Assembly (NCBI GenBank): GCA_900768685.1 | Contig: CAAGDX010000009.1 | Coordinates: 1 to 54,953, forward strand | Reading direction: 5' to 3' | DNA: 54,953 nucleotides | From: Bacteroidales bacterium | GTDB taxonomy: Bacteria; Bacteroidota; Bacteroidia; Bacteroidales; Muribaculaceae | Part shown: positions 16,365 to 25,910 of the stretch, piece by piece | Position numbering within the stretch: the stretch's first letter is position 1 | How the letters are laid out: the number at the start of each line of letters is the position of its first letter | Translations under genes and position numbers: made by a program | The notes under the pieces: model-generated | Databases searched by the model: none | What the model saw: only the letters and a program-made list of their open reading frames with translations | Told to the model about the DNA's origin: nothing

Positions 16365-17092
16365 TCTTTGTATTTATCATCAAGACCTTCATAAACGGCA
16401 GCGTAAGCCTCCGCCATTTTGTTTTTTACGTCCGCATCATCAACAGGTGCAACTATTGCATCATGGATTTTGAGCGTAATCGAGCCGCAGAAGGGCAAGA
16501 GCGAAGTGCGAGGCATCACATCAAAAGCACCATTGATAGTGATAGGCACTATCGGCAGAGAAAACTCCTGTGCGAGCCTGAAAGCACCGCATTTAAAGCG
16601 ACTCATCTTGCCTGTTTTGGTGCGAGAACCTTCCGGGAACACCACGATAGACATTCCGCCCTTGAGCATTTTTTCCGCTTCACGCATAGTGCTTTTCACG
16701 GCACCTACTCCGCTGTTATCCACTAAGATATGCCCTGCCCTTTTGCAGGCAAAGCCCACAAAAGGTATTTTTTCCAGGCTCTTTTTCATCATCCACTTGA
16801 AATTATGCCCCAGATAACCGTAAATGGCAAAGATATCGTATGCACCCTGGTGGTTTGCCACAAAAATGTACGACTGCCGCTTATCAAATTTCTCTTTTCC
16901 CTCCACTTTCACGCTCACGAGAGTGAAAATGCAGAAAAGTTTCGCCCAGATTTTGGGGGGATAGTAACCCCACCATTTGCCCCCGAAGATAATACTACCT
17001 ACGGAGGTGAGCAAAGATACCAGAACCGTTGCAACGAGCAGCAGCGGCACGGCTATGATAAAGAAATAGATGTAATACAGCGTCTTGAGCAT
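16361..17092 (-). CDS. plsC: 1-acyl-sn-glycerol-3-phosphate acyltransferase
   Basis: 243 residues. It adds the second acyl chain to lysophosphatidic acid in phospholipid synthesis at the inner membrane. An N-terminal hydrophobic helix (about 8-36) anchors it. The acyltransferase motif HX4D is H81-D86 (NHQGAYD), and the substrate motif FPEGSR is at 152-157. It lies 43 bp after the alpha-2-macroglobulin-like gene and overlaps rsgA by 4 bp, giving a three-gene minus-strand operon. A lyso-ornithine or other glycerolipid acyltransferase of the same superfamily cannot be excluded. Confidence 0.9.
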   Translation of the reverse strand: MLKTLYYIYFFIIAVPLLLVATVLVSLLTSVGSIIFGGKWWGYYPPKIWAKLFCIFTLVSVKVEGKEKFDKRQSYIFVANHQGAYDIFAIYGYLGHNFKWMMKKSLEKIPFVGFACKRAGHILVDNSGVGAVKSTMREAEKMLKGGMSIVVFPEGSRTKTGKMSRFKCGAFRLAQEFSLPIVPITINGAFDVMPRTSLLPFCGSITLKIHDAIVAPVDDADVKNKMAEAYAAVYEGLDDKYKD

Positions 17093-17135
17093 AAGAGATT
17101 ATAAGGTCTTGATTTTTCACCACAAAATTACGAAT

Positions 17136-20100
17136 TTATTTCTTTACTTTCACCAAAGTTCCGGCAGAATGTGCGGAAAATTGCGGAGCATATTGACTTT
17201 GAGCGGTGGCAAGACCGGAAGCAAATTCGCCGAGGTGAGTCACGGTGAACTCCTGCTCCAAGATGAAAGTACCCTTAGGCAGAAAATCTATGAAGATATT
17301 GCTCTTGTCGTTGCGAGTTTCGCGGTAGAAATAAATTCCTTCACACCAAACAGGCGTAGGCAACTGGTTTACAGGTTCCAGACAAGCCGGGCGGTTATCG
17401 ACAATTGCCACATAACTCATTGATTCCGTTGCTTTTATGGTGAGCGAAACTTTCACAACGTCACCAACGGCAAAGGTGTCTGTTTCCTCCCATTTTTCGC
17501 CGTCCGGAGTAAGACGTTTCACAAGGAAACGTTTTTCCACGGAGAGTTCGTCGCAACGGCTGCTCTTCACGTCCTCCATCCGCTGAGTGAAGATGGAATA
17601 CAAGCCGCCGTACGCAGGGATTTCAGCCACTTTGTCAATATGCAGGACAGACGGGGCGGTCACGAGAGACGAGATATCCGTGCGGAAATGCCCGGTGATT
17701 TTGTCAATCTTTTCCGGTTCCACAATATCATCGTTCACCCTCACCACGCAGCGAGTAGAAGCCGGCACGAGCCAGTCGCTGCCGGAATCCAGGATAGCCA
17801 CGATAGCATGAGAAGTAGCCACTGCATCGCCCCAATCGTTGCGGCATTTTTCCAGGAGCAACCATTGGCGAATAAGGTCCACATCTGCGGATTTGGGCGA
17901 AATTTCATTGTAGGCGTTAAGGATAAGTGCATTTGTGGAGACAAGGCTTGTAGCCCACCAGCAGCGGCTTTCCAAATTGTCCCACCACATACCTTTAGCC
18001 GGGTCACTGCTTGAGAACTCATTTATAGAGCGGAGAATTTCACGAGCCGTTGACGGGTAATCCGCACGGTTCAGAATAATTGCAGCGAGAGCCTTTTCGT
18101 GAAGCGGATAAGATTTCCAGTCCGAAACAATTTTCTGAATAGTGAGGTCGCTTGTTTTCTTTGAAGCGGAAGACTGACGGATATCAGAGTAATATTGACG
18201 AGTGTAAGTATATAAGATATCCGGCAAAATACGTTTAGCCAGTTTGTTTCTTTCGGCAATGCGAGCATCGAGGAAAAACACGGCATTTTTCACCATATCG
18301 TCAAGGATTTTGCCGGAAGGGTAGTAGCCGAGTTGACGGAGCATGGCAAATGCGGCAAGCACATTTTGCGTAGCCCATTCGGAAGCCTCCGTACCGTATG
18401 CCGACCAAGCCCAACCGCCACCTGCCTTCTGCAGTTTTGCAAGCACCTCAACGGCATTGTTTATCACACGTTCCGTCTCTTTTTTGTCAAAGAGGAGAGC
18501 GAGACGAGTCATACGCTGAGTATCGTTCATGGCATCCAGCATCCACGGCGTGCACTCGAGGAGTACAATCTTCAAATCCGCATTTTTCTCAAGCATGGAA
18601 ACGAGAGTAGAGTCACTCTTGTCTGACTGCTGCCAGAATCTGATAGCGGATGCAATGTCCGGATTCTTCTTCATAATACCGTCTGCCACGGCGGCGGAGA
18701 AAATAGCACCTGCAGCGGAAGGTGACGTGAGCGGTTCCGCCTCACGAAGTCCCGGCAGTGCAGTGACAACGCTCCATGTAGGGTTCTCGAAAAATTCCAG
18801 TGTCACCTTTGCGTTTGTGCCGCGAGGTATGGGCACCGTAACGGAAGATTCCTTTGCACCCATGTAGAACGGACGAGATTCAATAACGGGCTGTGCGGAT
18901 TCCAGAGTGGCAATAAGGTTTTGTTCACCGTCGGAATTGCCGTCGGCACTTGCCTTGATGCGGAAAAGCAACGGAACACCCGCCATATCCACTTCCACGG
19001 GCAGTTTCACCACGCAAGAGCCCATAGCGTCAAGCGAAACGGTATCATTCAGAGATGCTATGGATTCACCGGTAGCGGTATTTAAGAGGTTTATCGTAAC
19101 GTTCACGTCTTGCAGAGCCTTGTCCGTATTGTTCATCACGGTAGCGGCGAGAGTAACCTTATCACCCTGACGGACAAACCTTGGCAAAGCACATTTCACC
19201 ATAAGCGGACGAGAAGCAATCACCTGCCTTGTCTCACTTGCAGAGAGGAGATTTTCCGTGTAAGCCATCATGTTCATCACCCAAGTAGTTGCAGACTGCG
19301 GATAAGTGAAAGTAAATTCCAGATTGCCGGATTCGTCTGTTGTGAGCATAGGTTCAAAGAGAGCGAGCGGTTCTTCCGACGGGCGATATTCCTCAATATG
19401 TGTAGCGGAATTATCACCGCCGGCATCACCGTCAACTGCAGATTCCGCCACAGCCTCATCATACATTTCCTCGCCAACAGGTGCAGGTGCAACCACGGCA
19501 TCTTCCATAACATCATTTGAAGCCATACCCTTAGACATAGCCGTAGGAGCCATAGAGTACATTACGTTCAAATCTCTAAACCGCCTGTTACCGAGCCAAG
19601 AAAGATTCCACAAGTTCAGTTCCGGCAAGTAGAGTTCCGGTTCAAACGACTTAACCTCACCATGGTACCACCATGAAACGGTTTCTTCGTCCGGGATTGA
19701 AACACGAATATCACGACTGTCGTAAAAAGAGGGGACAGCGAGCGATGCGTGCGGATAAATATCCGAGATAGCCTTAGAGAACATATTCAGGAACACAGCG
19801 GAAGGCACTCCGATTTCACCGGGATATGAGGTGCGGAGTTTCAGTGTTTCCGTGCTGCCCGGAGTAACATTGTCGCGGAATGTTTCTACGGTGAGATTAA
19901 ACTCTTGTTTTGCATCAGGATTGACGAGGAGCCTTGTTTCGGAATAAGTGTTGAGATTATTCACACCCATAAAATGCACCTGTGCTTCCTGAACACTATC
20001 CGGCAAGGTAAAACTTGTGCTTCCGATACCTTTACCCAATTGAACCCACCTCTGCAACAGCACTTTTTTACTATCTGCAACAATCATATTCACCATAAGG

Positions 20101-22718
20101 GAGTCACGGTTTGATGCAAAATACACAGTGCCCTTGCCGGAAGCAAATTTCAGCGTTTTATTCGGTGTCCAGAACAGCAAATCCGCATTAAATTCCTGTT
20201 TTTGAAGATTATATAAAAGTACTTTTGCCTTGTATGTGTCCGCAAGCGAAGCATCTACAGGCGAAATCTCCAAATCATAAAAAGCATTGTCAAGTTGCCC
20301 GAAGTCTATAACCTCTTCCGGCGAAGCAATTTCCTTTTCAAAAACAATTTTTTCACCGGAGAACAGTTTCACAACGAGCGGAATACGCACGCTCTCTCCC
20401 ATAGGCGTTATCACATTGATATTAAGGCTTTGCGGCTTTTCAATGTCCAATTCAAAGCCTTCGCCCAAATCAGATTGAGAATTGAAAGTGATGTAATACG
20501 GCTTGCCCGTAGAGAAACATTGACTGCAAGAGCGAGTTTCTCCCGCAAGTGAAGTAACGTCACAATTTACGCAGAAGAAAGAACGATTGCTTTTCTCAAA
20601 CTCCTCTTTTTCAATCACAAAAGTAAATGCACCGGCACTGTCTGTTTTCACTTGTGCAGTGAAAATATCATTATCAGTGCCGTAAAACCGGAAGAATAAA
20701 GCCTCACTAAGAGTAACTTTTACATCTGCATCAGCAATAGGGAAACCGGAATAATCAGCGGCAACACCTTTCACGGTCACGCAACCTTCTGCCGGCATAT
20801 TACGCTGAATATCAGTGATTTTAGCGGCAAAAGTAGGCAATTTGTATTCGCTCACCATAAATGTGTGGCGACCATGCTTACATTGAATGGTAAAGTGACC
20901 TGTAAGCCCTGTTTCCGGCAGTTTTATTTTGTCTGTGGCTCTGCCGAAGCTGTCTGTAACGTATTCTTTAGAGGAAATAATCTGATAGTTAGCATCACGG
21001 ACAGTAACTTCCACCGCCTCGTCTTTGCAAACAGACTTATTTCCGTCGCTGTCCATAGCAGCAAGTGTCATAACCCACTGCATGGTGTCGCCCGGGTGAT
21101 AAATAGGCAGGTCTGTGGCAAAAGTAGCCCTTTTGTCACCGCGATTGGCATAATACTCGTTGAAATACAGTTCTTCATTAAATCTGTCCTCACCTTTCGC
21201 CAATTTCATTTTGCTGTGGTTCGGCACGTCCGCATAGCCTTTATAGTCCGTTATCAGATTTAATTTATCGTTGAACACAGACACATCGCGGAGAGGCATA
21301 CCCGTGATGATATCTGCCGCATAAACGCCGCATTTATCACCGGGCAAAAACAGCATCATAGGCTTTATGCGAGTGGCACGGACAATCTTGGAATGTTCGT
21401 AAAAATCACGCATTTCCGTCTTGCTGAGCGGTCTATACGACGGAACAATGGCATAAATGCCAAAATCCGGCACCTGAATTTGGAGTTTAGTCTTTTTACT
21501 GAACAGAAATTTGCTGCTATCCTCAATCACATATTCTTTAACGAGTTTGTCTATCTTGTACCTCTCGTAATAAGAGTTTGAATTTTCCTTGAGTTTATAA
21601 ACGCAGATACGCACTTTCGGTGCGTTGGAATAACTGATTGTCGCAGTAAAATCCACACCCGGTGCAACGTAGGAAGGAACTTGCACGGTCATGCTTTGAT
21701 TTTCCAAATCATCTATGAGATTAGTGATATTGGCGGCATAGTCGGAATTCGGGAACTTTGATATCCACTCCAAAGCCAGTTCATAGATTTTCTGCTCCTG
21801 TTCATGGCTTGCATATCTTTTGAACTTGAGAAGCGGAATAGCGGAAAAATCTCTATCCGAATAGTCATTGTACAATTGCAAGAGGGCTGTATGGTAGTTT
21901 ACTTCAGGGTCTCTTTCTCCATTGCCGAGAGAACGATAAGACAACCATTCCAAACGATTTATATCAGCCACCAAGCGGTCTATGCTGCCCGGCTTTTTGC
22001 TTTTCAAAAGGCTCTTGAAAACGTCTATCACAAAACTTAAATGTTCATCCGGGATTCTATTTTGCAAAGACAAAAATTCAAAATCGGAACACATCCAGAT
22101 TCCGGGCACGGCGGCAACTTCTGCCAAATCAGTAACCGCATCCACAGCATAGTTAGCAACAAAGTCAAACAGCGTGGGATAATAAACGGCAGTTTTGGCA
22201 GTTGTAAAATTCAGTACGCCGGAGTAATCGCTGATTTTCTCTGCTGCGAGTGCATCTTGCCTGCTAACAGCCTCTTTGATGAGGTCAAAAATCACGGTTC
22301 TGAATTGCTCACCGCTCCACTCGTTGTAGTCCTTAGGCAAAGGTAGAAGCGGCAACTCTCGGCGGTCGTAATTCCAACGGTCCTCCTTGTAAATGCCCTT
22401 GTAGATATCCGCCATAATGAGAGCGGACATGGCTTTGAGGACCGGAGAAGAAGCGTTAGATTCCTTAATTTCCTGAATTTTACTCAAGTTTTTTCCAAGG
22501 GAGGTGTTGCTCACTTGAGATTCCGCGAGAGTGAGGTTCATGATAGCCCTGATAGTAGCGGGGTCGTTGCTGTTTTTAATAGCATTTTTGAGTTCTTTTT
22601 CGCTGTCTTTAGCCACTTGTTTGGGGTAAGCGAAGTCCGGAGTTTTAAATTCGTTAGCCATACTGATAAAGGTGGAAGTTATGAGTATAATTATTAATGT
22701 TGTTAATTTAATTTTCAT
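17136..22718 (-). CDS. alpha-2-macroglobulin-family protein without thioester motif
   Basis: 1860 residues. Signal peptide at about 1-21, without a lipobox. The chain follows the bacterial alpha-2-macroglobulin plan: N-terminal helical part to about 350, MG2-like domains (YHPGDTMQWVMTLAAMDSDG, DANYQIISSKEYVTDSFGRA), bait region, the A2M domain (EPMLTTDESGNLEFTFTYP, TTWVMNMMAYTENLL, LPRFVRQGDKVTLAATVMNN), then an alpha-toroid thioester-type domain with GGGWAW near 1433. At the place where CxEQ is expected (near 1320-1330, LPGLREAEPL) the motif is absent. So it cannot trap proteases covalently, though it may still trap non-covalently or be structural. Family role: protease trapping in the periplasm. 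A -7-like CATCTTTG lies upstream on the minus strand near 22830. It probably leads the plsC-rsgA operon. Confidence 0.88.
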   Translation of the reverse strand: MKIKLTTLIIILITSTFISMANEFKTPDFAYPKQVAKDSEKELKNAIKNSNDPATIRAIMNLTLAESQVSNTSLGKNLSKIQEIKESNASSPVLKAMSALIMADIYKGIYKEDRWNYDRRELPLLPLPKDYNEWSGEQFRTVIFDLIKEAVSRQDALAAEKISDYSGVLNFTTAKTAVYYPTLFDFVANYAVDAVTDLAEVAAVPGIWMCSDFEFLSLQNRIPDEHLSFVIDVFKSLLKSKKPGSIDRLVADINRLEWLSYRSLGNGERDPEVNYHTALLQLYNDYSDRDFSAIPLLKFKRYASHEQEQKIYELALEWISKFPNSDYAANITNLIDDLENQSMTVQVPSYVAPGVDFTATISYSNAPKVRICVYKLKENSNSYYERYKIDKLVKEYVIEDSSKFLFSKKTKLQIQVPDFGIYAIVPSYRPLSKTEMRDFYEHSKIVRATRIKPMMLFLPGDKCGVYAADIITGMPLRDVSVFNDKLNLITDYKGYADVPNHSKMKLAKGEDRFNEELYFNEYYANRGDKRATFATDLPIYHPGDTMQWVMTLAAMDSDGNKSVCKDEAVEVTVRDANYQIISSKEYVTDSFGRATDKIKLPETGLTGHFTIQCKHGRHTFMVSEYKLPTFAAKITDIQRNMPAEGCVTVKGVAADYSGFPIADADVKVTLSEALFFRFYGTDNDIFTAQVKTDSAGAFTFVIEKEEFEKSNRSFFCVNCDVTSLAGETRSCSQCFSTGKPYYITFNSQSDLGEGFELDIEKPQSLNINVITPMGESVRIPLVVKLFSGEKIVFEKEIASPEEVIDFGQLDNAFYDLEISPVDASLADTYKAKVLLYNLQKQEFNADLLFWTPNKTLKFASGKGTVYFASNRDSLMVNMIVADSKKVLLQRWVQLGKGIGSTSFTLPDSVQEAQVHFMGVNNLNTYSETRLLVNPDAKQEFNLTVETFRDNVTPGSTETLKLRTSYPGEIGVPSAVFLNMFSKAISDIYPHASLAVPSFYDSRDIRVSIPDEETVSWWYHGEVKSFEPELYLPELNLWNLSWLGNRRFRDLNVMYSMAPTAMSKGMASNDVMEDAVVAPAPVGEEMYDEAVAESAVDGDAGGDNSATHIEEYRPSEEPLALFEPMLTTDESGNLEFTFTYPQSATTWVMNMMAYTENLLSASETRQVIASRPLMVKCALPRFVRQGDKVTLAATVMNNTDKALQDVNVTINLLNTATGESIASLNDTVSLDAMGSCVVKLPVEVDMAGVPLLFRIKASADGNSDGEQNLIATLESAQPVIESRPFYMGAKESSVTVPIPRGTNAKVTLEFFENPTWSVVTALPGLREAEPLTSPSAAGAIFSAAVADGIMKKNPDIASAIRFWQQSDKSDSTLVSMLEKNADLKIVLLECTPWMLDAMNDTQRMTRLALLFDKKETERVINNAVEVLAKLQKAGGGWAWSAYGTEASEWATQNVLAAFAMLRQLGYYPSGKILDDMVKNAVFFLDARIAERNKLAKRILPDILYTYTRQYYSDIRQSSASKKTSDLTIQKIVSDWKSYPLHEKALAAIILNRADYPSTAREILRSINEFSSSDPAKGMWWDNLESRCWWATSLVSTNALILNAYNEISPKSADVDLIRQWLLLEKCRNDWGDAVATSHAIVAILDSGSDWLVPASTRCVVRVNDDIVEPEKIDKITGHFRTDISSLVTAPSVLHIDKVAEIPAYGGLYSIFTQRMEDVKSSRCDELSVEKRFLVKRLTPDGEKWEETDTFAVGDVVKVSLTIKATESMSYVAIVDNRPACLEPVNQLPTPVWCEGIYFYRETRNDKSNIFIDFLPKGTFILEQEFTVTHLGEFASGLATAQSQYAPQFSAHSAGTLVKVKK

Positions 22719-22895
22719 GATAGAGTTTTTTATAAGAAAGTTTTGAAAGTGCTTGGAGACTATATAATCTTAGAGCCTGTTTCAAAAAGAAAGTTTAACA
22801 CTGATTATGGTGTTTTTCTTTCTTTGTGCAAAGATGAGAATTTTATAAGTGGTTTTGCAAATTTTATGGTGGAAAATTTTTGAATTTAGGGAATT

Positions 22896-23345
22896 TTCAC
22901 ATTTGCGGAGAGAACTTGTACATGTGCCGTTTCGGAGACACGGCACATGTAAGCAGTCCTGAAGGGACTGCAATTGTGGTAAACCCTGCGTTCAGCCTCG
23001 TGAGAGGCTTAACGTAGGGATAGAAAGACTCACATACATATCTCGAACCCCGGAGGGGTTCGGTTGTGGTAACAGATTTGCTTGTGAGTTCATTATCACA
23101 ACCGAGCCTCTCCAAGGCTCGTATTTCCTATTTGGCTCATTATCACCGGGTTAAGCCTCTCCAAGGCTAAACCCGGCGTTTACCACAACCACGCCCCTCC
23201 AGGGCGTGTAGCCCTATCGTATCTCCGACACGATAGGGCTTTCCGGTTTTCTTGGCAGGTTCACTTGGGATGCCGTGGCATGCCACGGCACTACAGGCTG
23301 GCGTTATCCCGGTTCGCTCCGCAGGTTCACTTGGGATGATGTTGT
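22896..23345. repeat. intergenic palindrome cluster, copy B (longest)
   Basis: Seven or more consecutive palindromes: 22920-22950 (stem ACATGTGCCG, loop with TCGGAGA), 22953-22971 (GCAGTCC/GGACTGC), 22984-23019 (CCCTGCGTT... loop CGTGAG), 23044-23062 (CGAACCC-CGGAG-GGGTTCG), 23103-23121 (CGAGCC-TCTCCAA-GGCTCG), 23146-23176 (loop TCTCCAA), 23190-23208 (CACGCCC-CTCCA-GGGCGTG), 23210-23240 (AGCCCTATCGT... loop TCTCCGA), then the 20-bp palindrome at 23271-23290. The 770 bp between the A2M gene and the Spy-like gene hold these repeats, a short 9-nt-period stretch (about 23355-23400) and a terminator, but no gene. Confidence 0.85.
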
Positions 23346-23399
23346 TGCAAAACCTCTAGCCCTATCGGACTAATTAGACTAATTCTGCCAATTCTGCAA

Positions 23400-23439
23400 G
23401 AAAAAGAGGATTGCAAAGCAGTTTTGTTTGCAATCCTCT
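23400..23439 (-). terminator. intrinsic terminator of the sigma factor operon
   Basis: AGAGGATTGCAAA (23405-23417) pairs with TTTGCAATCCTCT (23427-23439), 13 bp, and on the minus strand it is followed by TTTTTC. It lies 50 bp beyond the stop of the Spy-like gene at 23489. Confidence 0.85.
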
Positions 23440-23488
23440 CCAATGAAACATTATTTCTCTATTATTGTTTTGCTATTTATTTCAGAAG

Positions 23489-23980
23489 TTACTGTCTGGA
23501 ATCCGTTCTTGCTTTTCTGGTGCCGTGGAGACGCTGCTGGTGCTGCATAAGTTCCTTATTGAAGTTTCTTTCCACGGATTTGAGCATAAAGAGTTGTTTT
23601 TTAGTGAGAACCGTTCTGAACTTTTCAAGGTACGATTTTTCAATATCACCTTCTTTGACTTTAAGTTCAAAGAGTGCATCAGTTGCGGTGTCGTATTCGA
23701 GGTCTGTGACGGATTCATCGGATTCCGCGATTTTTCTTTCCAATTCTCGAGTTTCATTCGTAATTTTAGCAGTTTCATCTTCCATTTTGTCGTATAACTC
23801 AAAAAAAGGTTCTTCCTGTTCTTTTGTGAGTTCCAAGTGGCGAGCGATGAATCTATGCTTATATTCACGTAATTCTTTTTTGAATTGCACTCTGTCCGCA
23901 TCTTCCTGTCCTCGAGCCTGAGCCGGGATGGTAGTGAGCAGAAGAGCGAAAAATGCTATAAAAAGTGTGATATTTTTCAT
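23489..23980 (-). CDS. Spy/CpxP-like periplasmic protein
   Basis: 163 residues. Signal peptide at 1-22 (ends IPAQA). The mature protein is almost fully helical and charged, with the LTxxQ-type motif LTKEQEEPF at about 50 and a second LTKKQL at about 129, the two hallmarks of the Spy/CpxP family. These are periplasmic chaperones or stress sensors. It starts 6 bp after the presumed anti-sigma gene and ends the operon, so it is likely both a regulator and a target of the envelope stress response. Metal sensing as in CnrX is an alternative; only a few histidines are present. Confidence 0.8.
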   Translation of the reverse strand: MKNITLFIAFFALLLTTIPAQARGQEDADRVQFKKELREYKHRFIARHLELTKEQEEPFFELYDKMEDETAKITNETRELERKIAESDESVTDLEYDTATDALFELKVKEGDIEKSYLEKFRTVLTKKQLFMLKSVERNFNKELMQHQQRLHGTRKARTDSRQ

Positions 23981-23986
23981 AAAATT

Positions 23987-24418
23987 CTATTCAATAATAG
24001 TGTCGTTCATATCTATAGAATCTTCGTATGTGTAGATTTCTTCAGCGGAAAAACCCGTTTCGTAAAGCGATTCTATAATATCATTATCATCTACACCGTT
24101 CATAATCACATTATCAAGTTCACCGCTATTGATAGCCGCGGTGACAGCAGGATAATTGTCGATGTTAAGGTCTGAATTAGGCGACCTCATCATATCAAAC
24201 ATTTTCATCATGCAGAAAATGCCGGCAAACATTGCAGCCATATATGCGTAAGGTCTGATTCTGAGCCAGATACGCATATTTTTTGACGGCTCCTGCTTTT
24301 CTTCTTTTTCCGGAAGCATAGCCATCATTTTTTCTGCAAAGTCCTCAAAATAGCCTTCCGGGACGCGAATCCCGTCGTTTTTTCCTACTTTGTTTAATAT
24401 GTCTTTTTCTTTACTCAT
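23987..24418 (-). CDS. putative membrane anti-sigma factor
   Basis: 143 residues with one membrane span at about 57-73 (YAYMAAMFAGIFCMMKMF). The cytoplasmic N-terminus (NKVGKNDGIRVPEGYFEDF) shows the 'F-x-VPEGYFE' pattern often seen in the anti-sigma-like proteins next to ECF sigma genes in Bacteroidales. The periplasmic tail is acidic and contains several Asp/Glu repeats (MNGVDDNDIIESLYETGF). No zinc motif (HxxxCxxC) is present. The role is inferred from position, 52 bp after the sigma gene and 6 bp before the Spy-like gene, and from topology. Confidence 0.75.
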   Translation of the reverse strand: MSKEKDILNKVGKNDGIRVPEGYFEDFAEKMMAMLPEKEEKQEPSKNMRIWLRIRPYAYMAAMFAGIFCMMKMFDMMRSPNSDLNIDNYPAVTAAINSGELDNVIMNGVDDNDIIESLYETGFSAEEIYTYEDSIDMNDTIIE

Positions 24419-24470
24419 TTTCTATTTTATGTCGTAATCTATACTTTTGACAATAATAGTTCAAAAAAGT

Positions 24471-25031
24471 TTAATCGTTTTCTTCAAAATATTGTTCAAT
24501 TTTTTTTACGGCGAGGTGATATGATGCCTTGAGTGCTCCAACGGAGGTTCCGAGGATTTCACTCATCTGCTCGTATTTCATTTCGTCGTAGTACTTCATA
24601 TTGAAGACAATGCGTTGCTTTTCCGGCAGTGTAGCAATAGCACAACGGAGTTTTTGTGCAAGTTCATCGCCATCAACGTATTCGTCTGCCTGAATGGAGT
24701 TTACGAGGAGGCTTTCTTGGTCGTCGATGGAGATATTGTTGCGTTTTCGTTCTTTTTCAAGGAAAGTGATGCTCTCGTTGAGTGCAATTTTGTAAAGCCA
24801 TGTGGATAATTTTGCTTCGCCGCGGAAATTTTCTATGTACATCCATGCTTTCATGAATGTGTTTTGCAGCAAATCGTTAGCATCGTCGTGGCTTACTACG
24901 AGTCGGCGAATTTGTCTGTAAAGTGGCTCGGAATAAATCTTTATCACTTCCGCAAAGGCAGCACGGCAAGTGGACTCGTTTTGCAAACGAGCTATAAGCA
25001 TTGCATCTTCTGCGGGTATGTCCATTGCCAT
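24471..25031 (-). CDS. ECF-type RNA polymerase sigma factor
   Basis: 186 residues. Region 2 includes DANDLLQNTFMKAWMYIENF (about 51-70) and the -10 recognition part FRGEAKLSTWLYKIALNES; region 4 includes the helix-turn-helix LPEKQRIVFNMKYYDEMKYEQMSEILG near 133-160 followed by GALKASYHLAVKKIEQYF. No region 1 or 3, so an ECF sigma of the SigE/RpoE type. Start ATG at 25031, or 25025 (MDIP) in the same frame. It heads the stress module with the anti-sigma and Spy-like genes, and lies 63 bp behind the nuclease gene. A clear Bacteroidota promoter was not found, which fits autoregulation by an ECF-type promoter but does not prove it. Confidence 0.93.
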   Translation of the reverse strand: MAMDIPAEDAMLIARLQNESTCRAAFAEVIKIYSEPLYRQIRRLVVSHDDANDLLQNTFMKAWMYIENFRGEAKLSTWLYKIALNESITFLEKERKRNNISIDDQESLLVNSIQADEYVDGDELAQKLRCAIATLPEKQRIVFNMKYYDEMKYEQMSEILGTSVGALKASYHLAVKKIEQYFEEND

Positions 25032-25094
25032 TGCTTTGTGTCTTGTAGTGAAAATTTTGCGTAAAGTTAAGACTTTTTTTTGAAAAATAATCTA

Positions 25095-25865
25095 TTATTT
25101 GAAAATTTCGTTTAGGACTGCGGCAAGGCGAACACCACCGAAGAGGAATTGACGCTCGATGACGGGAGACCAACGGGCAACGTCGTCGTAAGAGACTTTG
25201 GTGTCCGGTTTGAAATATTCATAAACCTTTGTGGCAATGAGATACGTTTGTTTTGCCCAGTCATCAATAGTTCCTGCGGCTATTTGTGCTTCCGTTTCCG
25301 GTGAAATTCTGTCTATGTTGTACTGCCACTCGGAATAACTCCATTTGTGTGCACTTTCCACAAGACTGCCGTCCCAAACGGAGTGGAGATTTTTCTTTGA
25401 GCCGAAATAAATCACTTCAACACGGTTTCCGCCTGCATCGGAGGCATGTCCCATGTGCATAGGCTGATGAAGGTCACCCATGAGGTGAATAATCATTTTG
25501 AGTGCAAGTGTACGAATTTCAGTCTTTTGCGTAGTGTCTGCGAGTACTTCGAGTTGGTCTTTAAGTGCAGTTACAACGTCGCCTTTCGGGTTTAGTGTGC
25601 AGTCTTCGTAGGTCTGGTCGGCATCAATATTTTTGTAGTGCCATGTTTTTGAATATTCGTATTCCGGAGTGTGAGAAGCATTGTCCAGCCAGTTTGACCA
25701 GTAAACCATAGAGCGACCCTGGAGGAGCGTAGCCACTTGGATTCGTGCATTTGTTGAGAGGTGTTGCTCAGCGATGAAAGCCACTACGTCGTGTCCTTTT
25801 TGACTCCAACCGGCAGCATAAAGAAAAGAAATAACGCTAACAAAAAGTGTGATGAATTTTTTCAT
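25095..25865 (-). CDS. S1/P1-type zinc nuclease
   Basis: 256 residues. Signal peptide at 1-18; the mature end begins with the conserved tryptophan used as zinc ligand (W20, in GWSQKGH with H25). Further ligands lie in TWHYKNID and in HLMGDLHQPMH (about 146-156), the hallmark of the S1/P1 nuclease and phospholipase C fold. Three zinc ions normally cut single-stranded DNA and RNA and remove 3' phosphates. A role in scavenging nucleotides in the periplasm is likely. Located 45 bp after tamL and 63 bp before the sigma gene, in line with a long tamB-tamL-nuclease transcript. Confidence 0.92.
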   Translation of the reverse strand: MKKFITLFVSVISFLYAAGWSQKGHDVVAFIAEQHLSTNARIQVATLLQGRSMVYWSNWLDNASHTPEYEYSKTWHYKNIDADQTYEDCTLNPKGDVVTALKDQLEVLADTTQKTEIRTLALKMIIHLMGDLHQPMHMGHASDAGGNRVEVIYFGSKKNLHSVWDGSLVESAHKWSYSEWQYNIDRISPETEAQIAAGTIDDWAKQTYLIATKVYEYFKPDTKVSYDDVARWSPVIERQFLFGGVRLAAVLNEIFK

Positions 25866-25910
25866 TGTTATAAGTATTTTATGTTGTTTTATATCAGTAA
25901 TTTACGTAAA

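Noticed and set aside
22782..23115. Short frames between the A2M gene and the Spy-like gene
   Set aside because: They run over palindromes and repeats; no signal peptide or conserved pattern.
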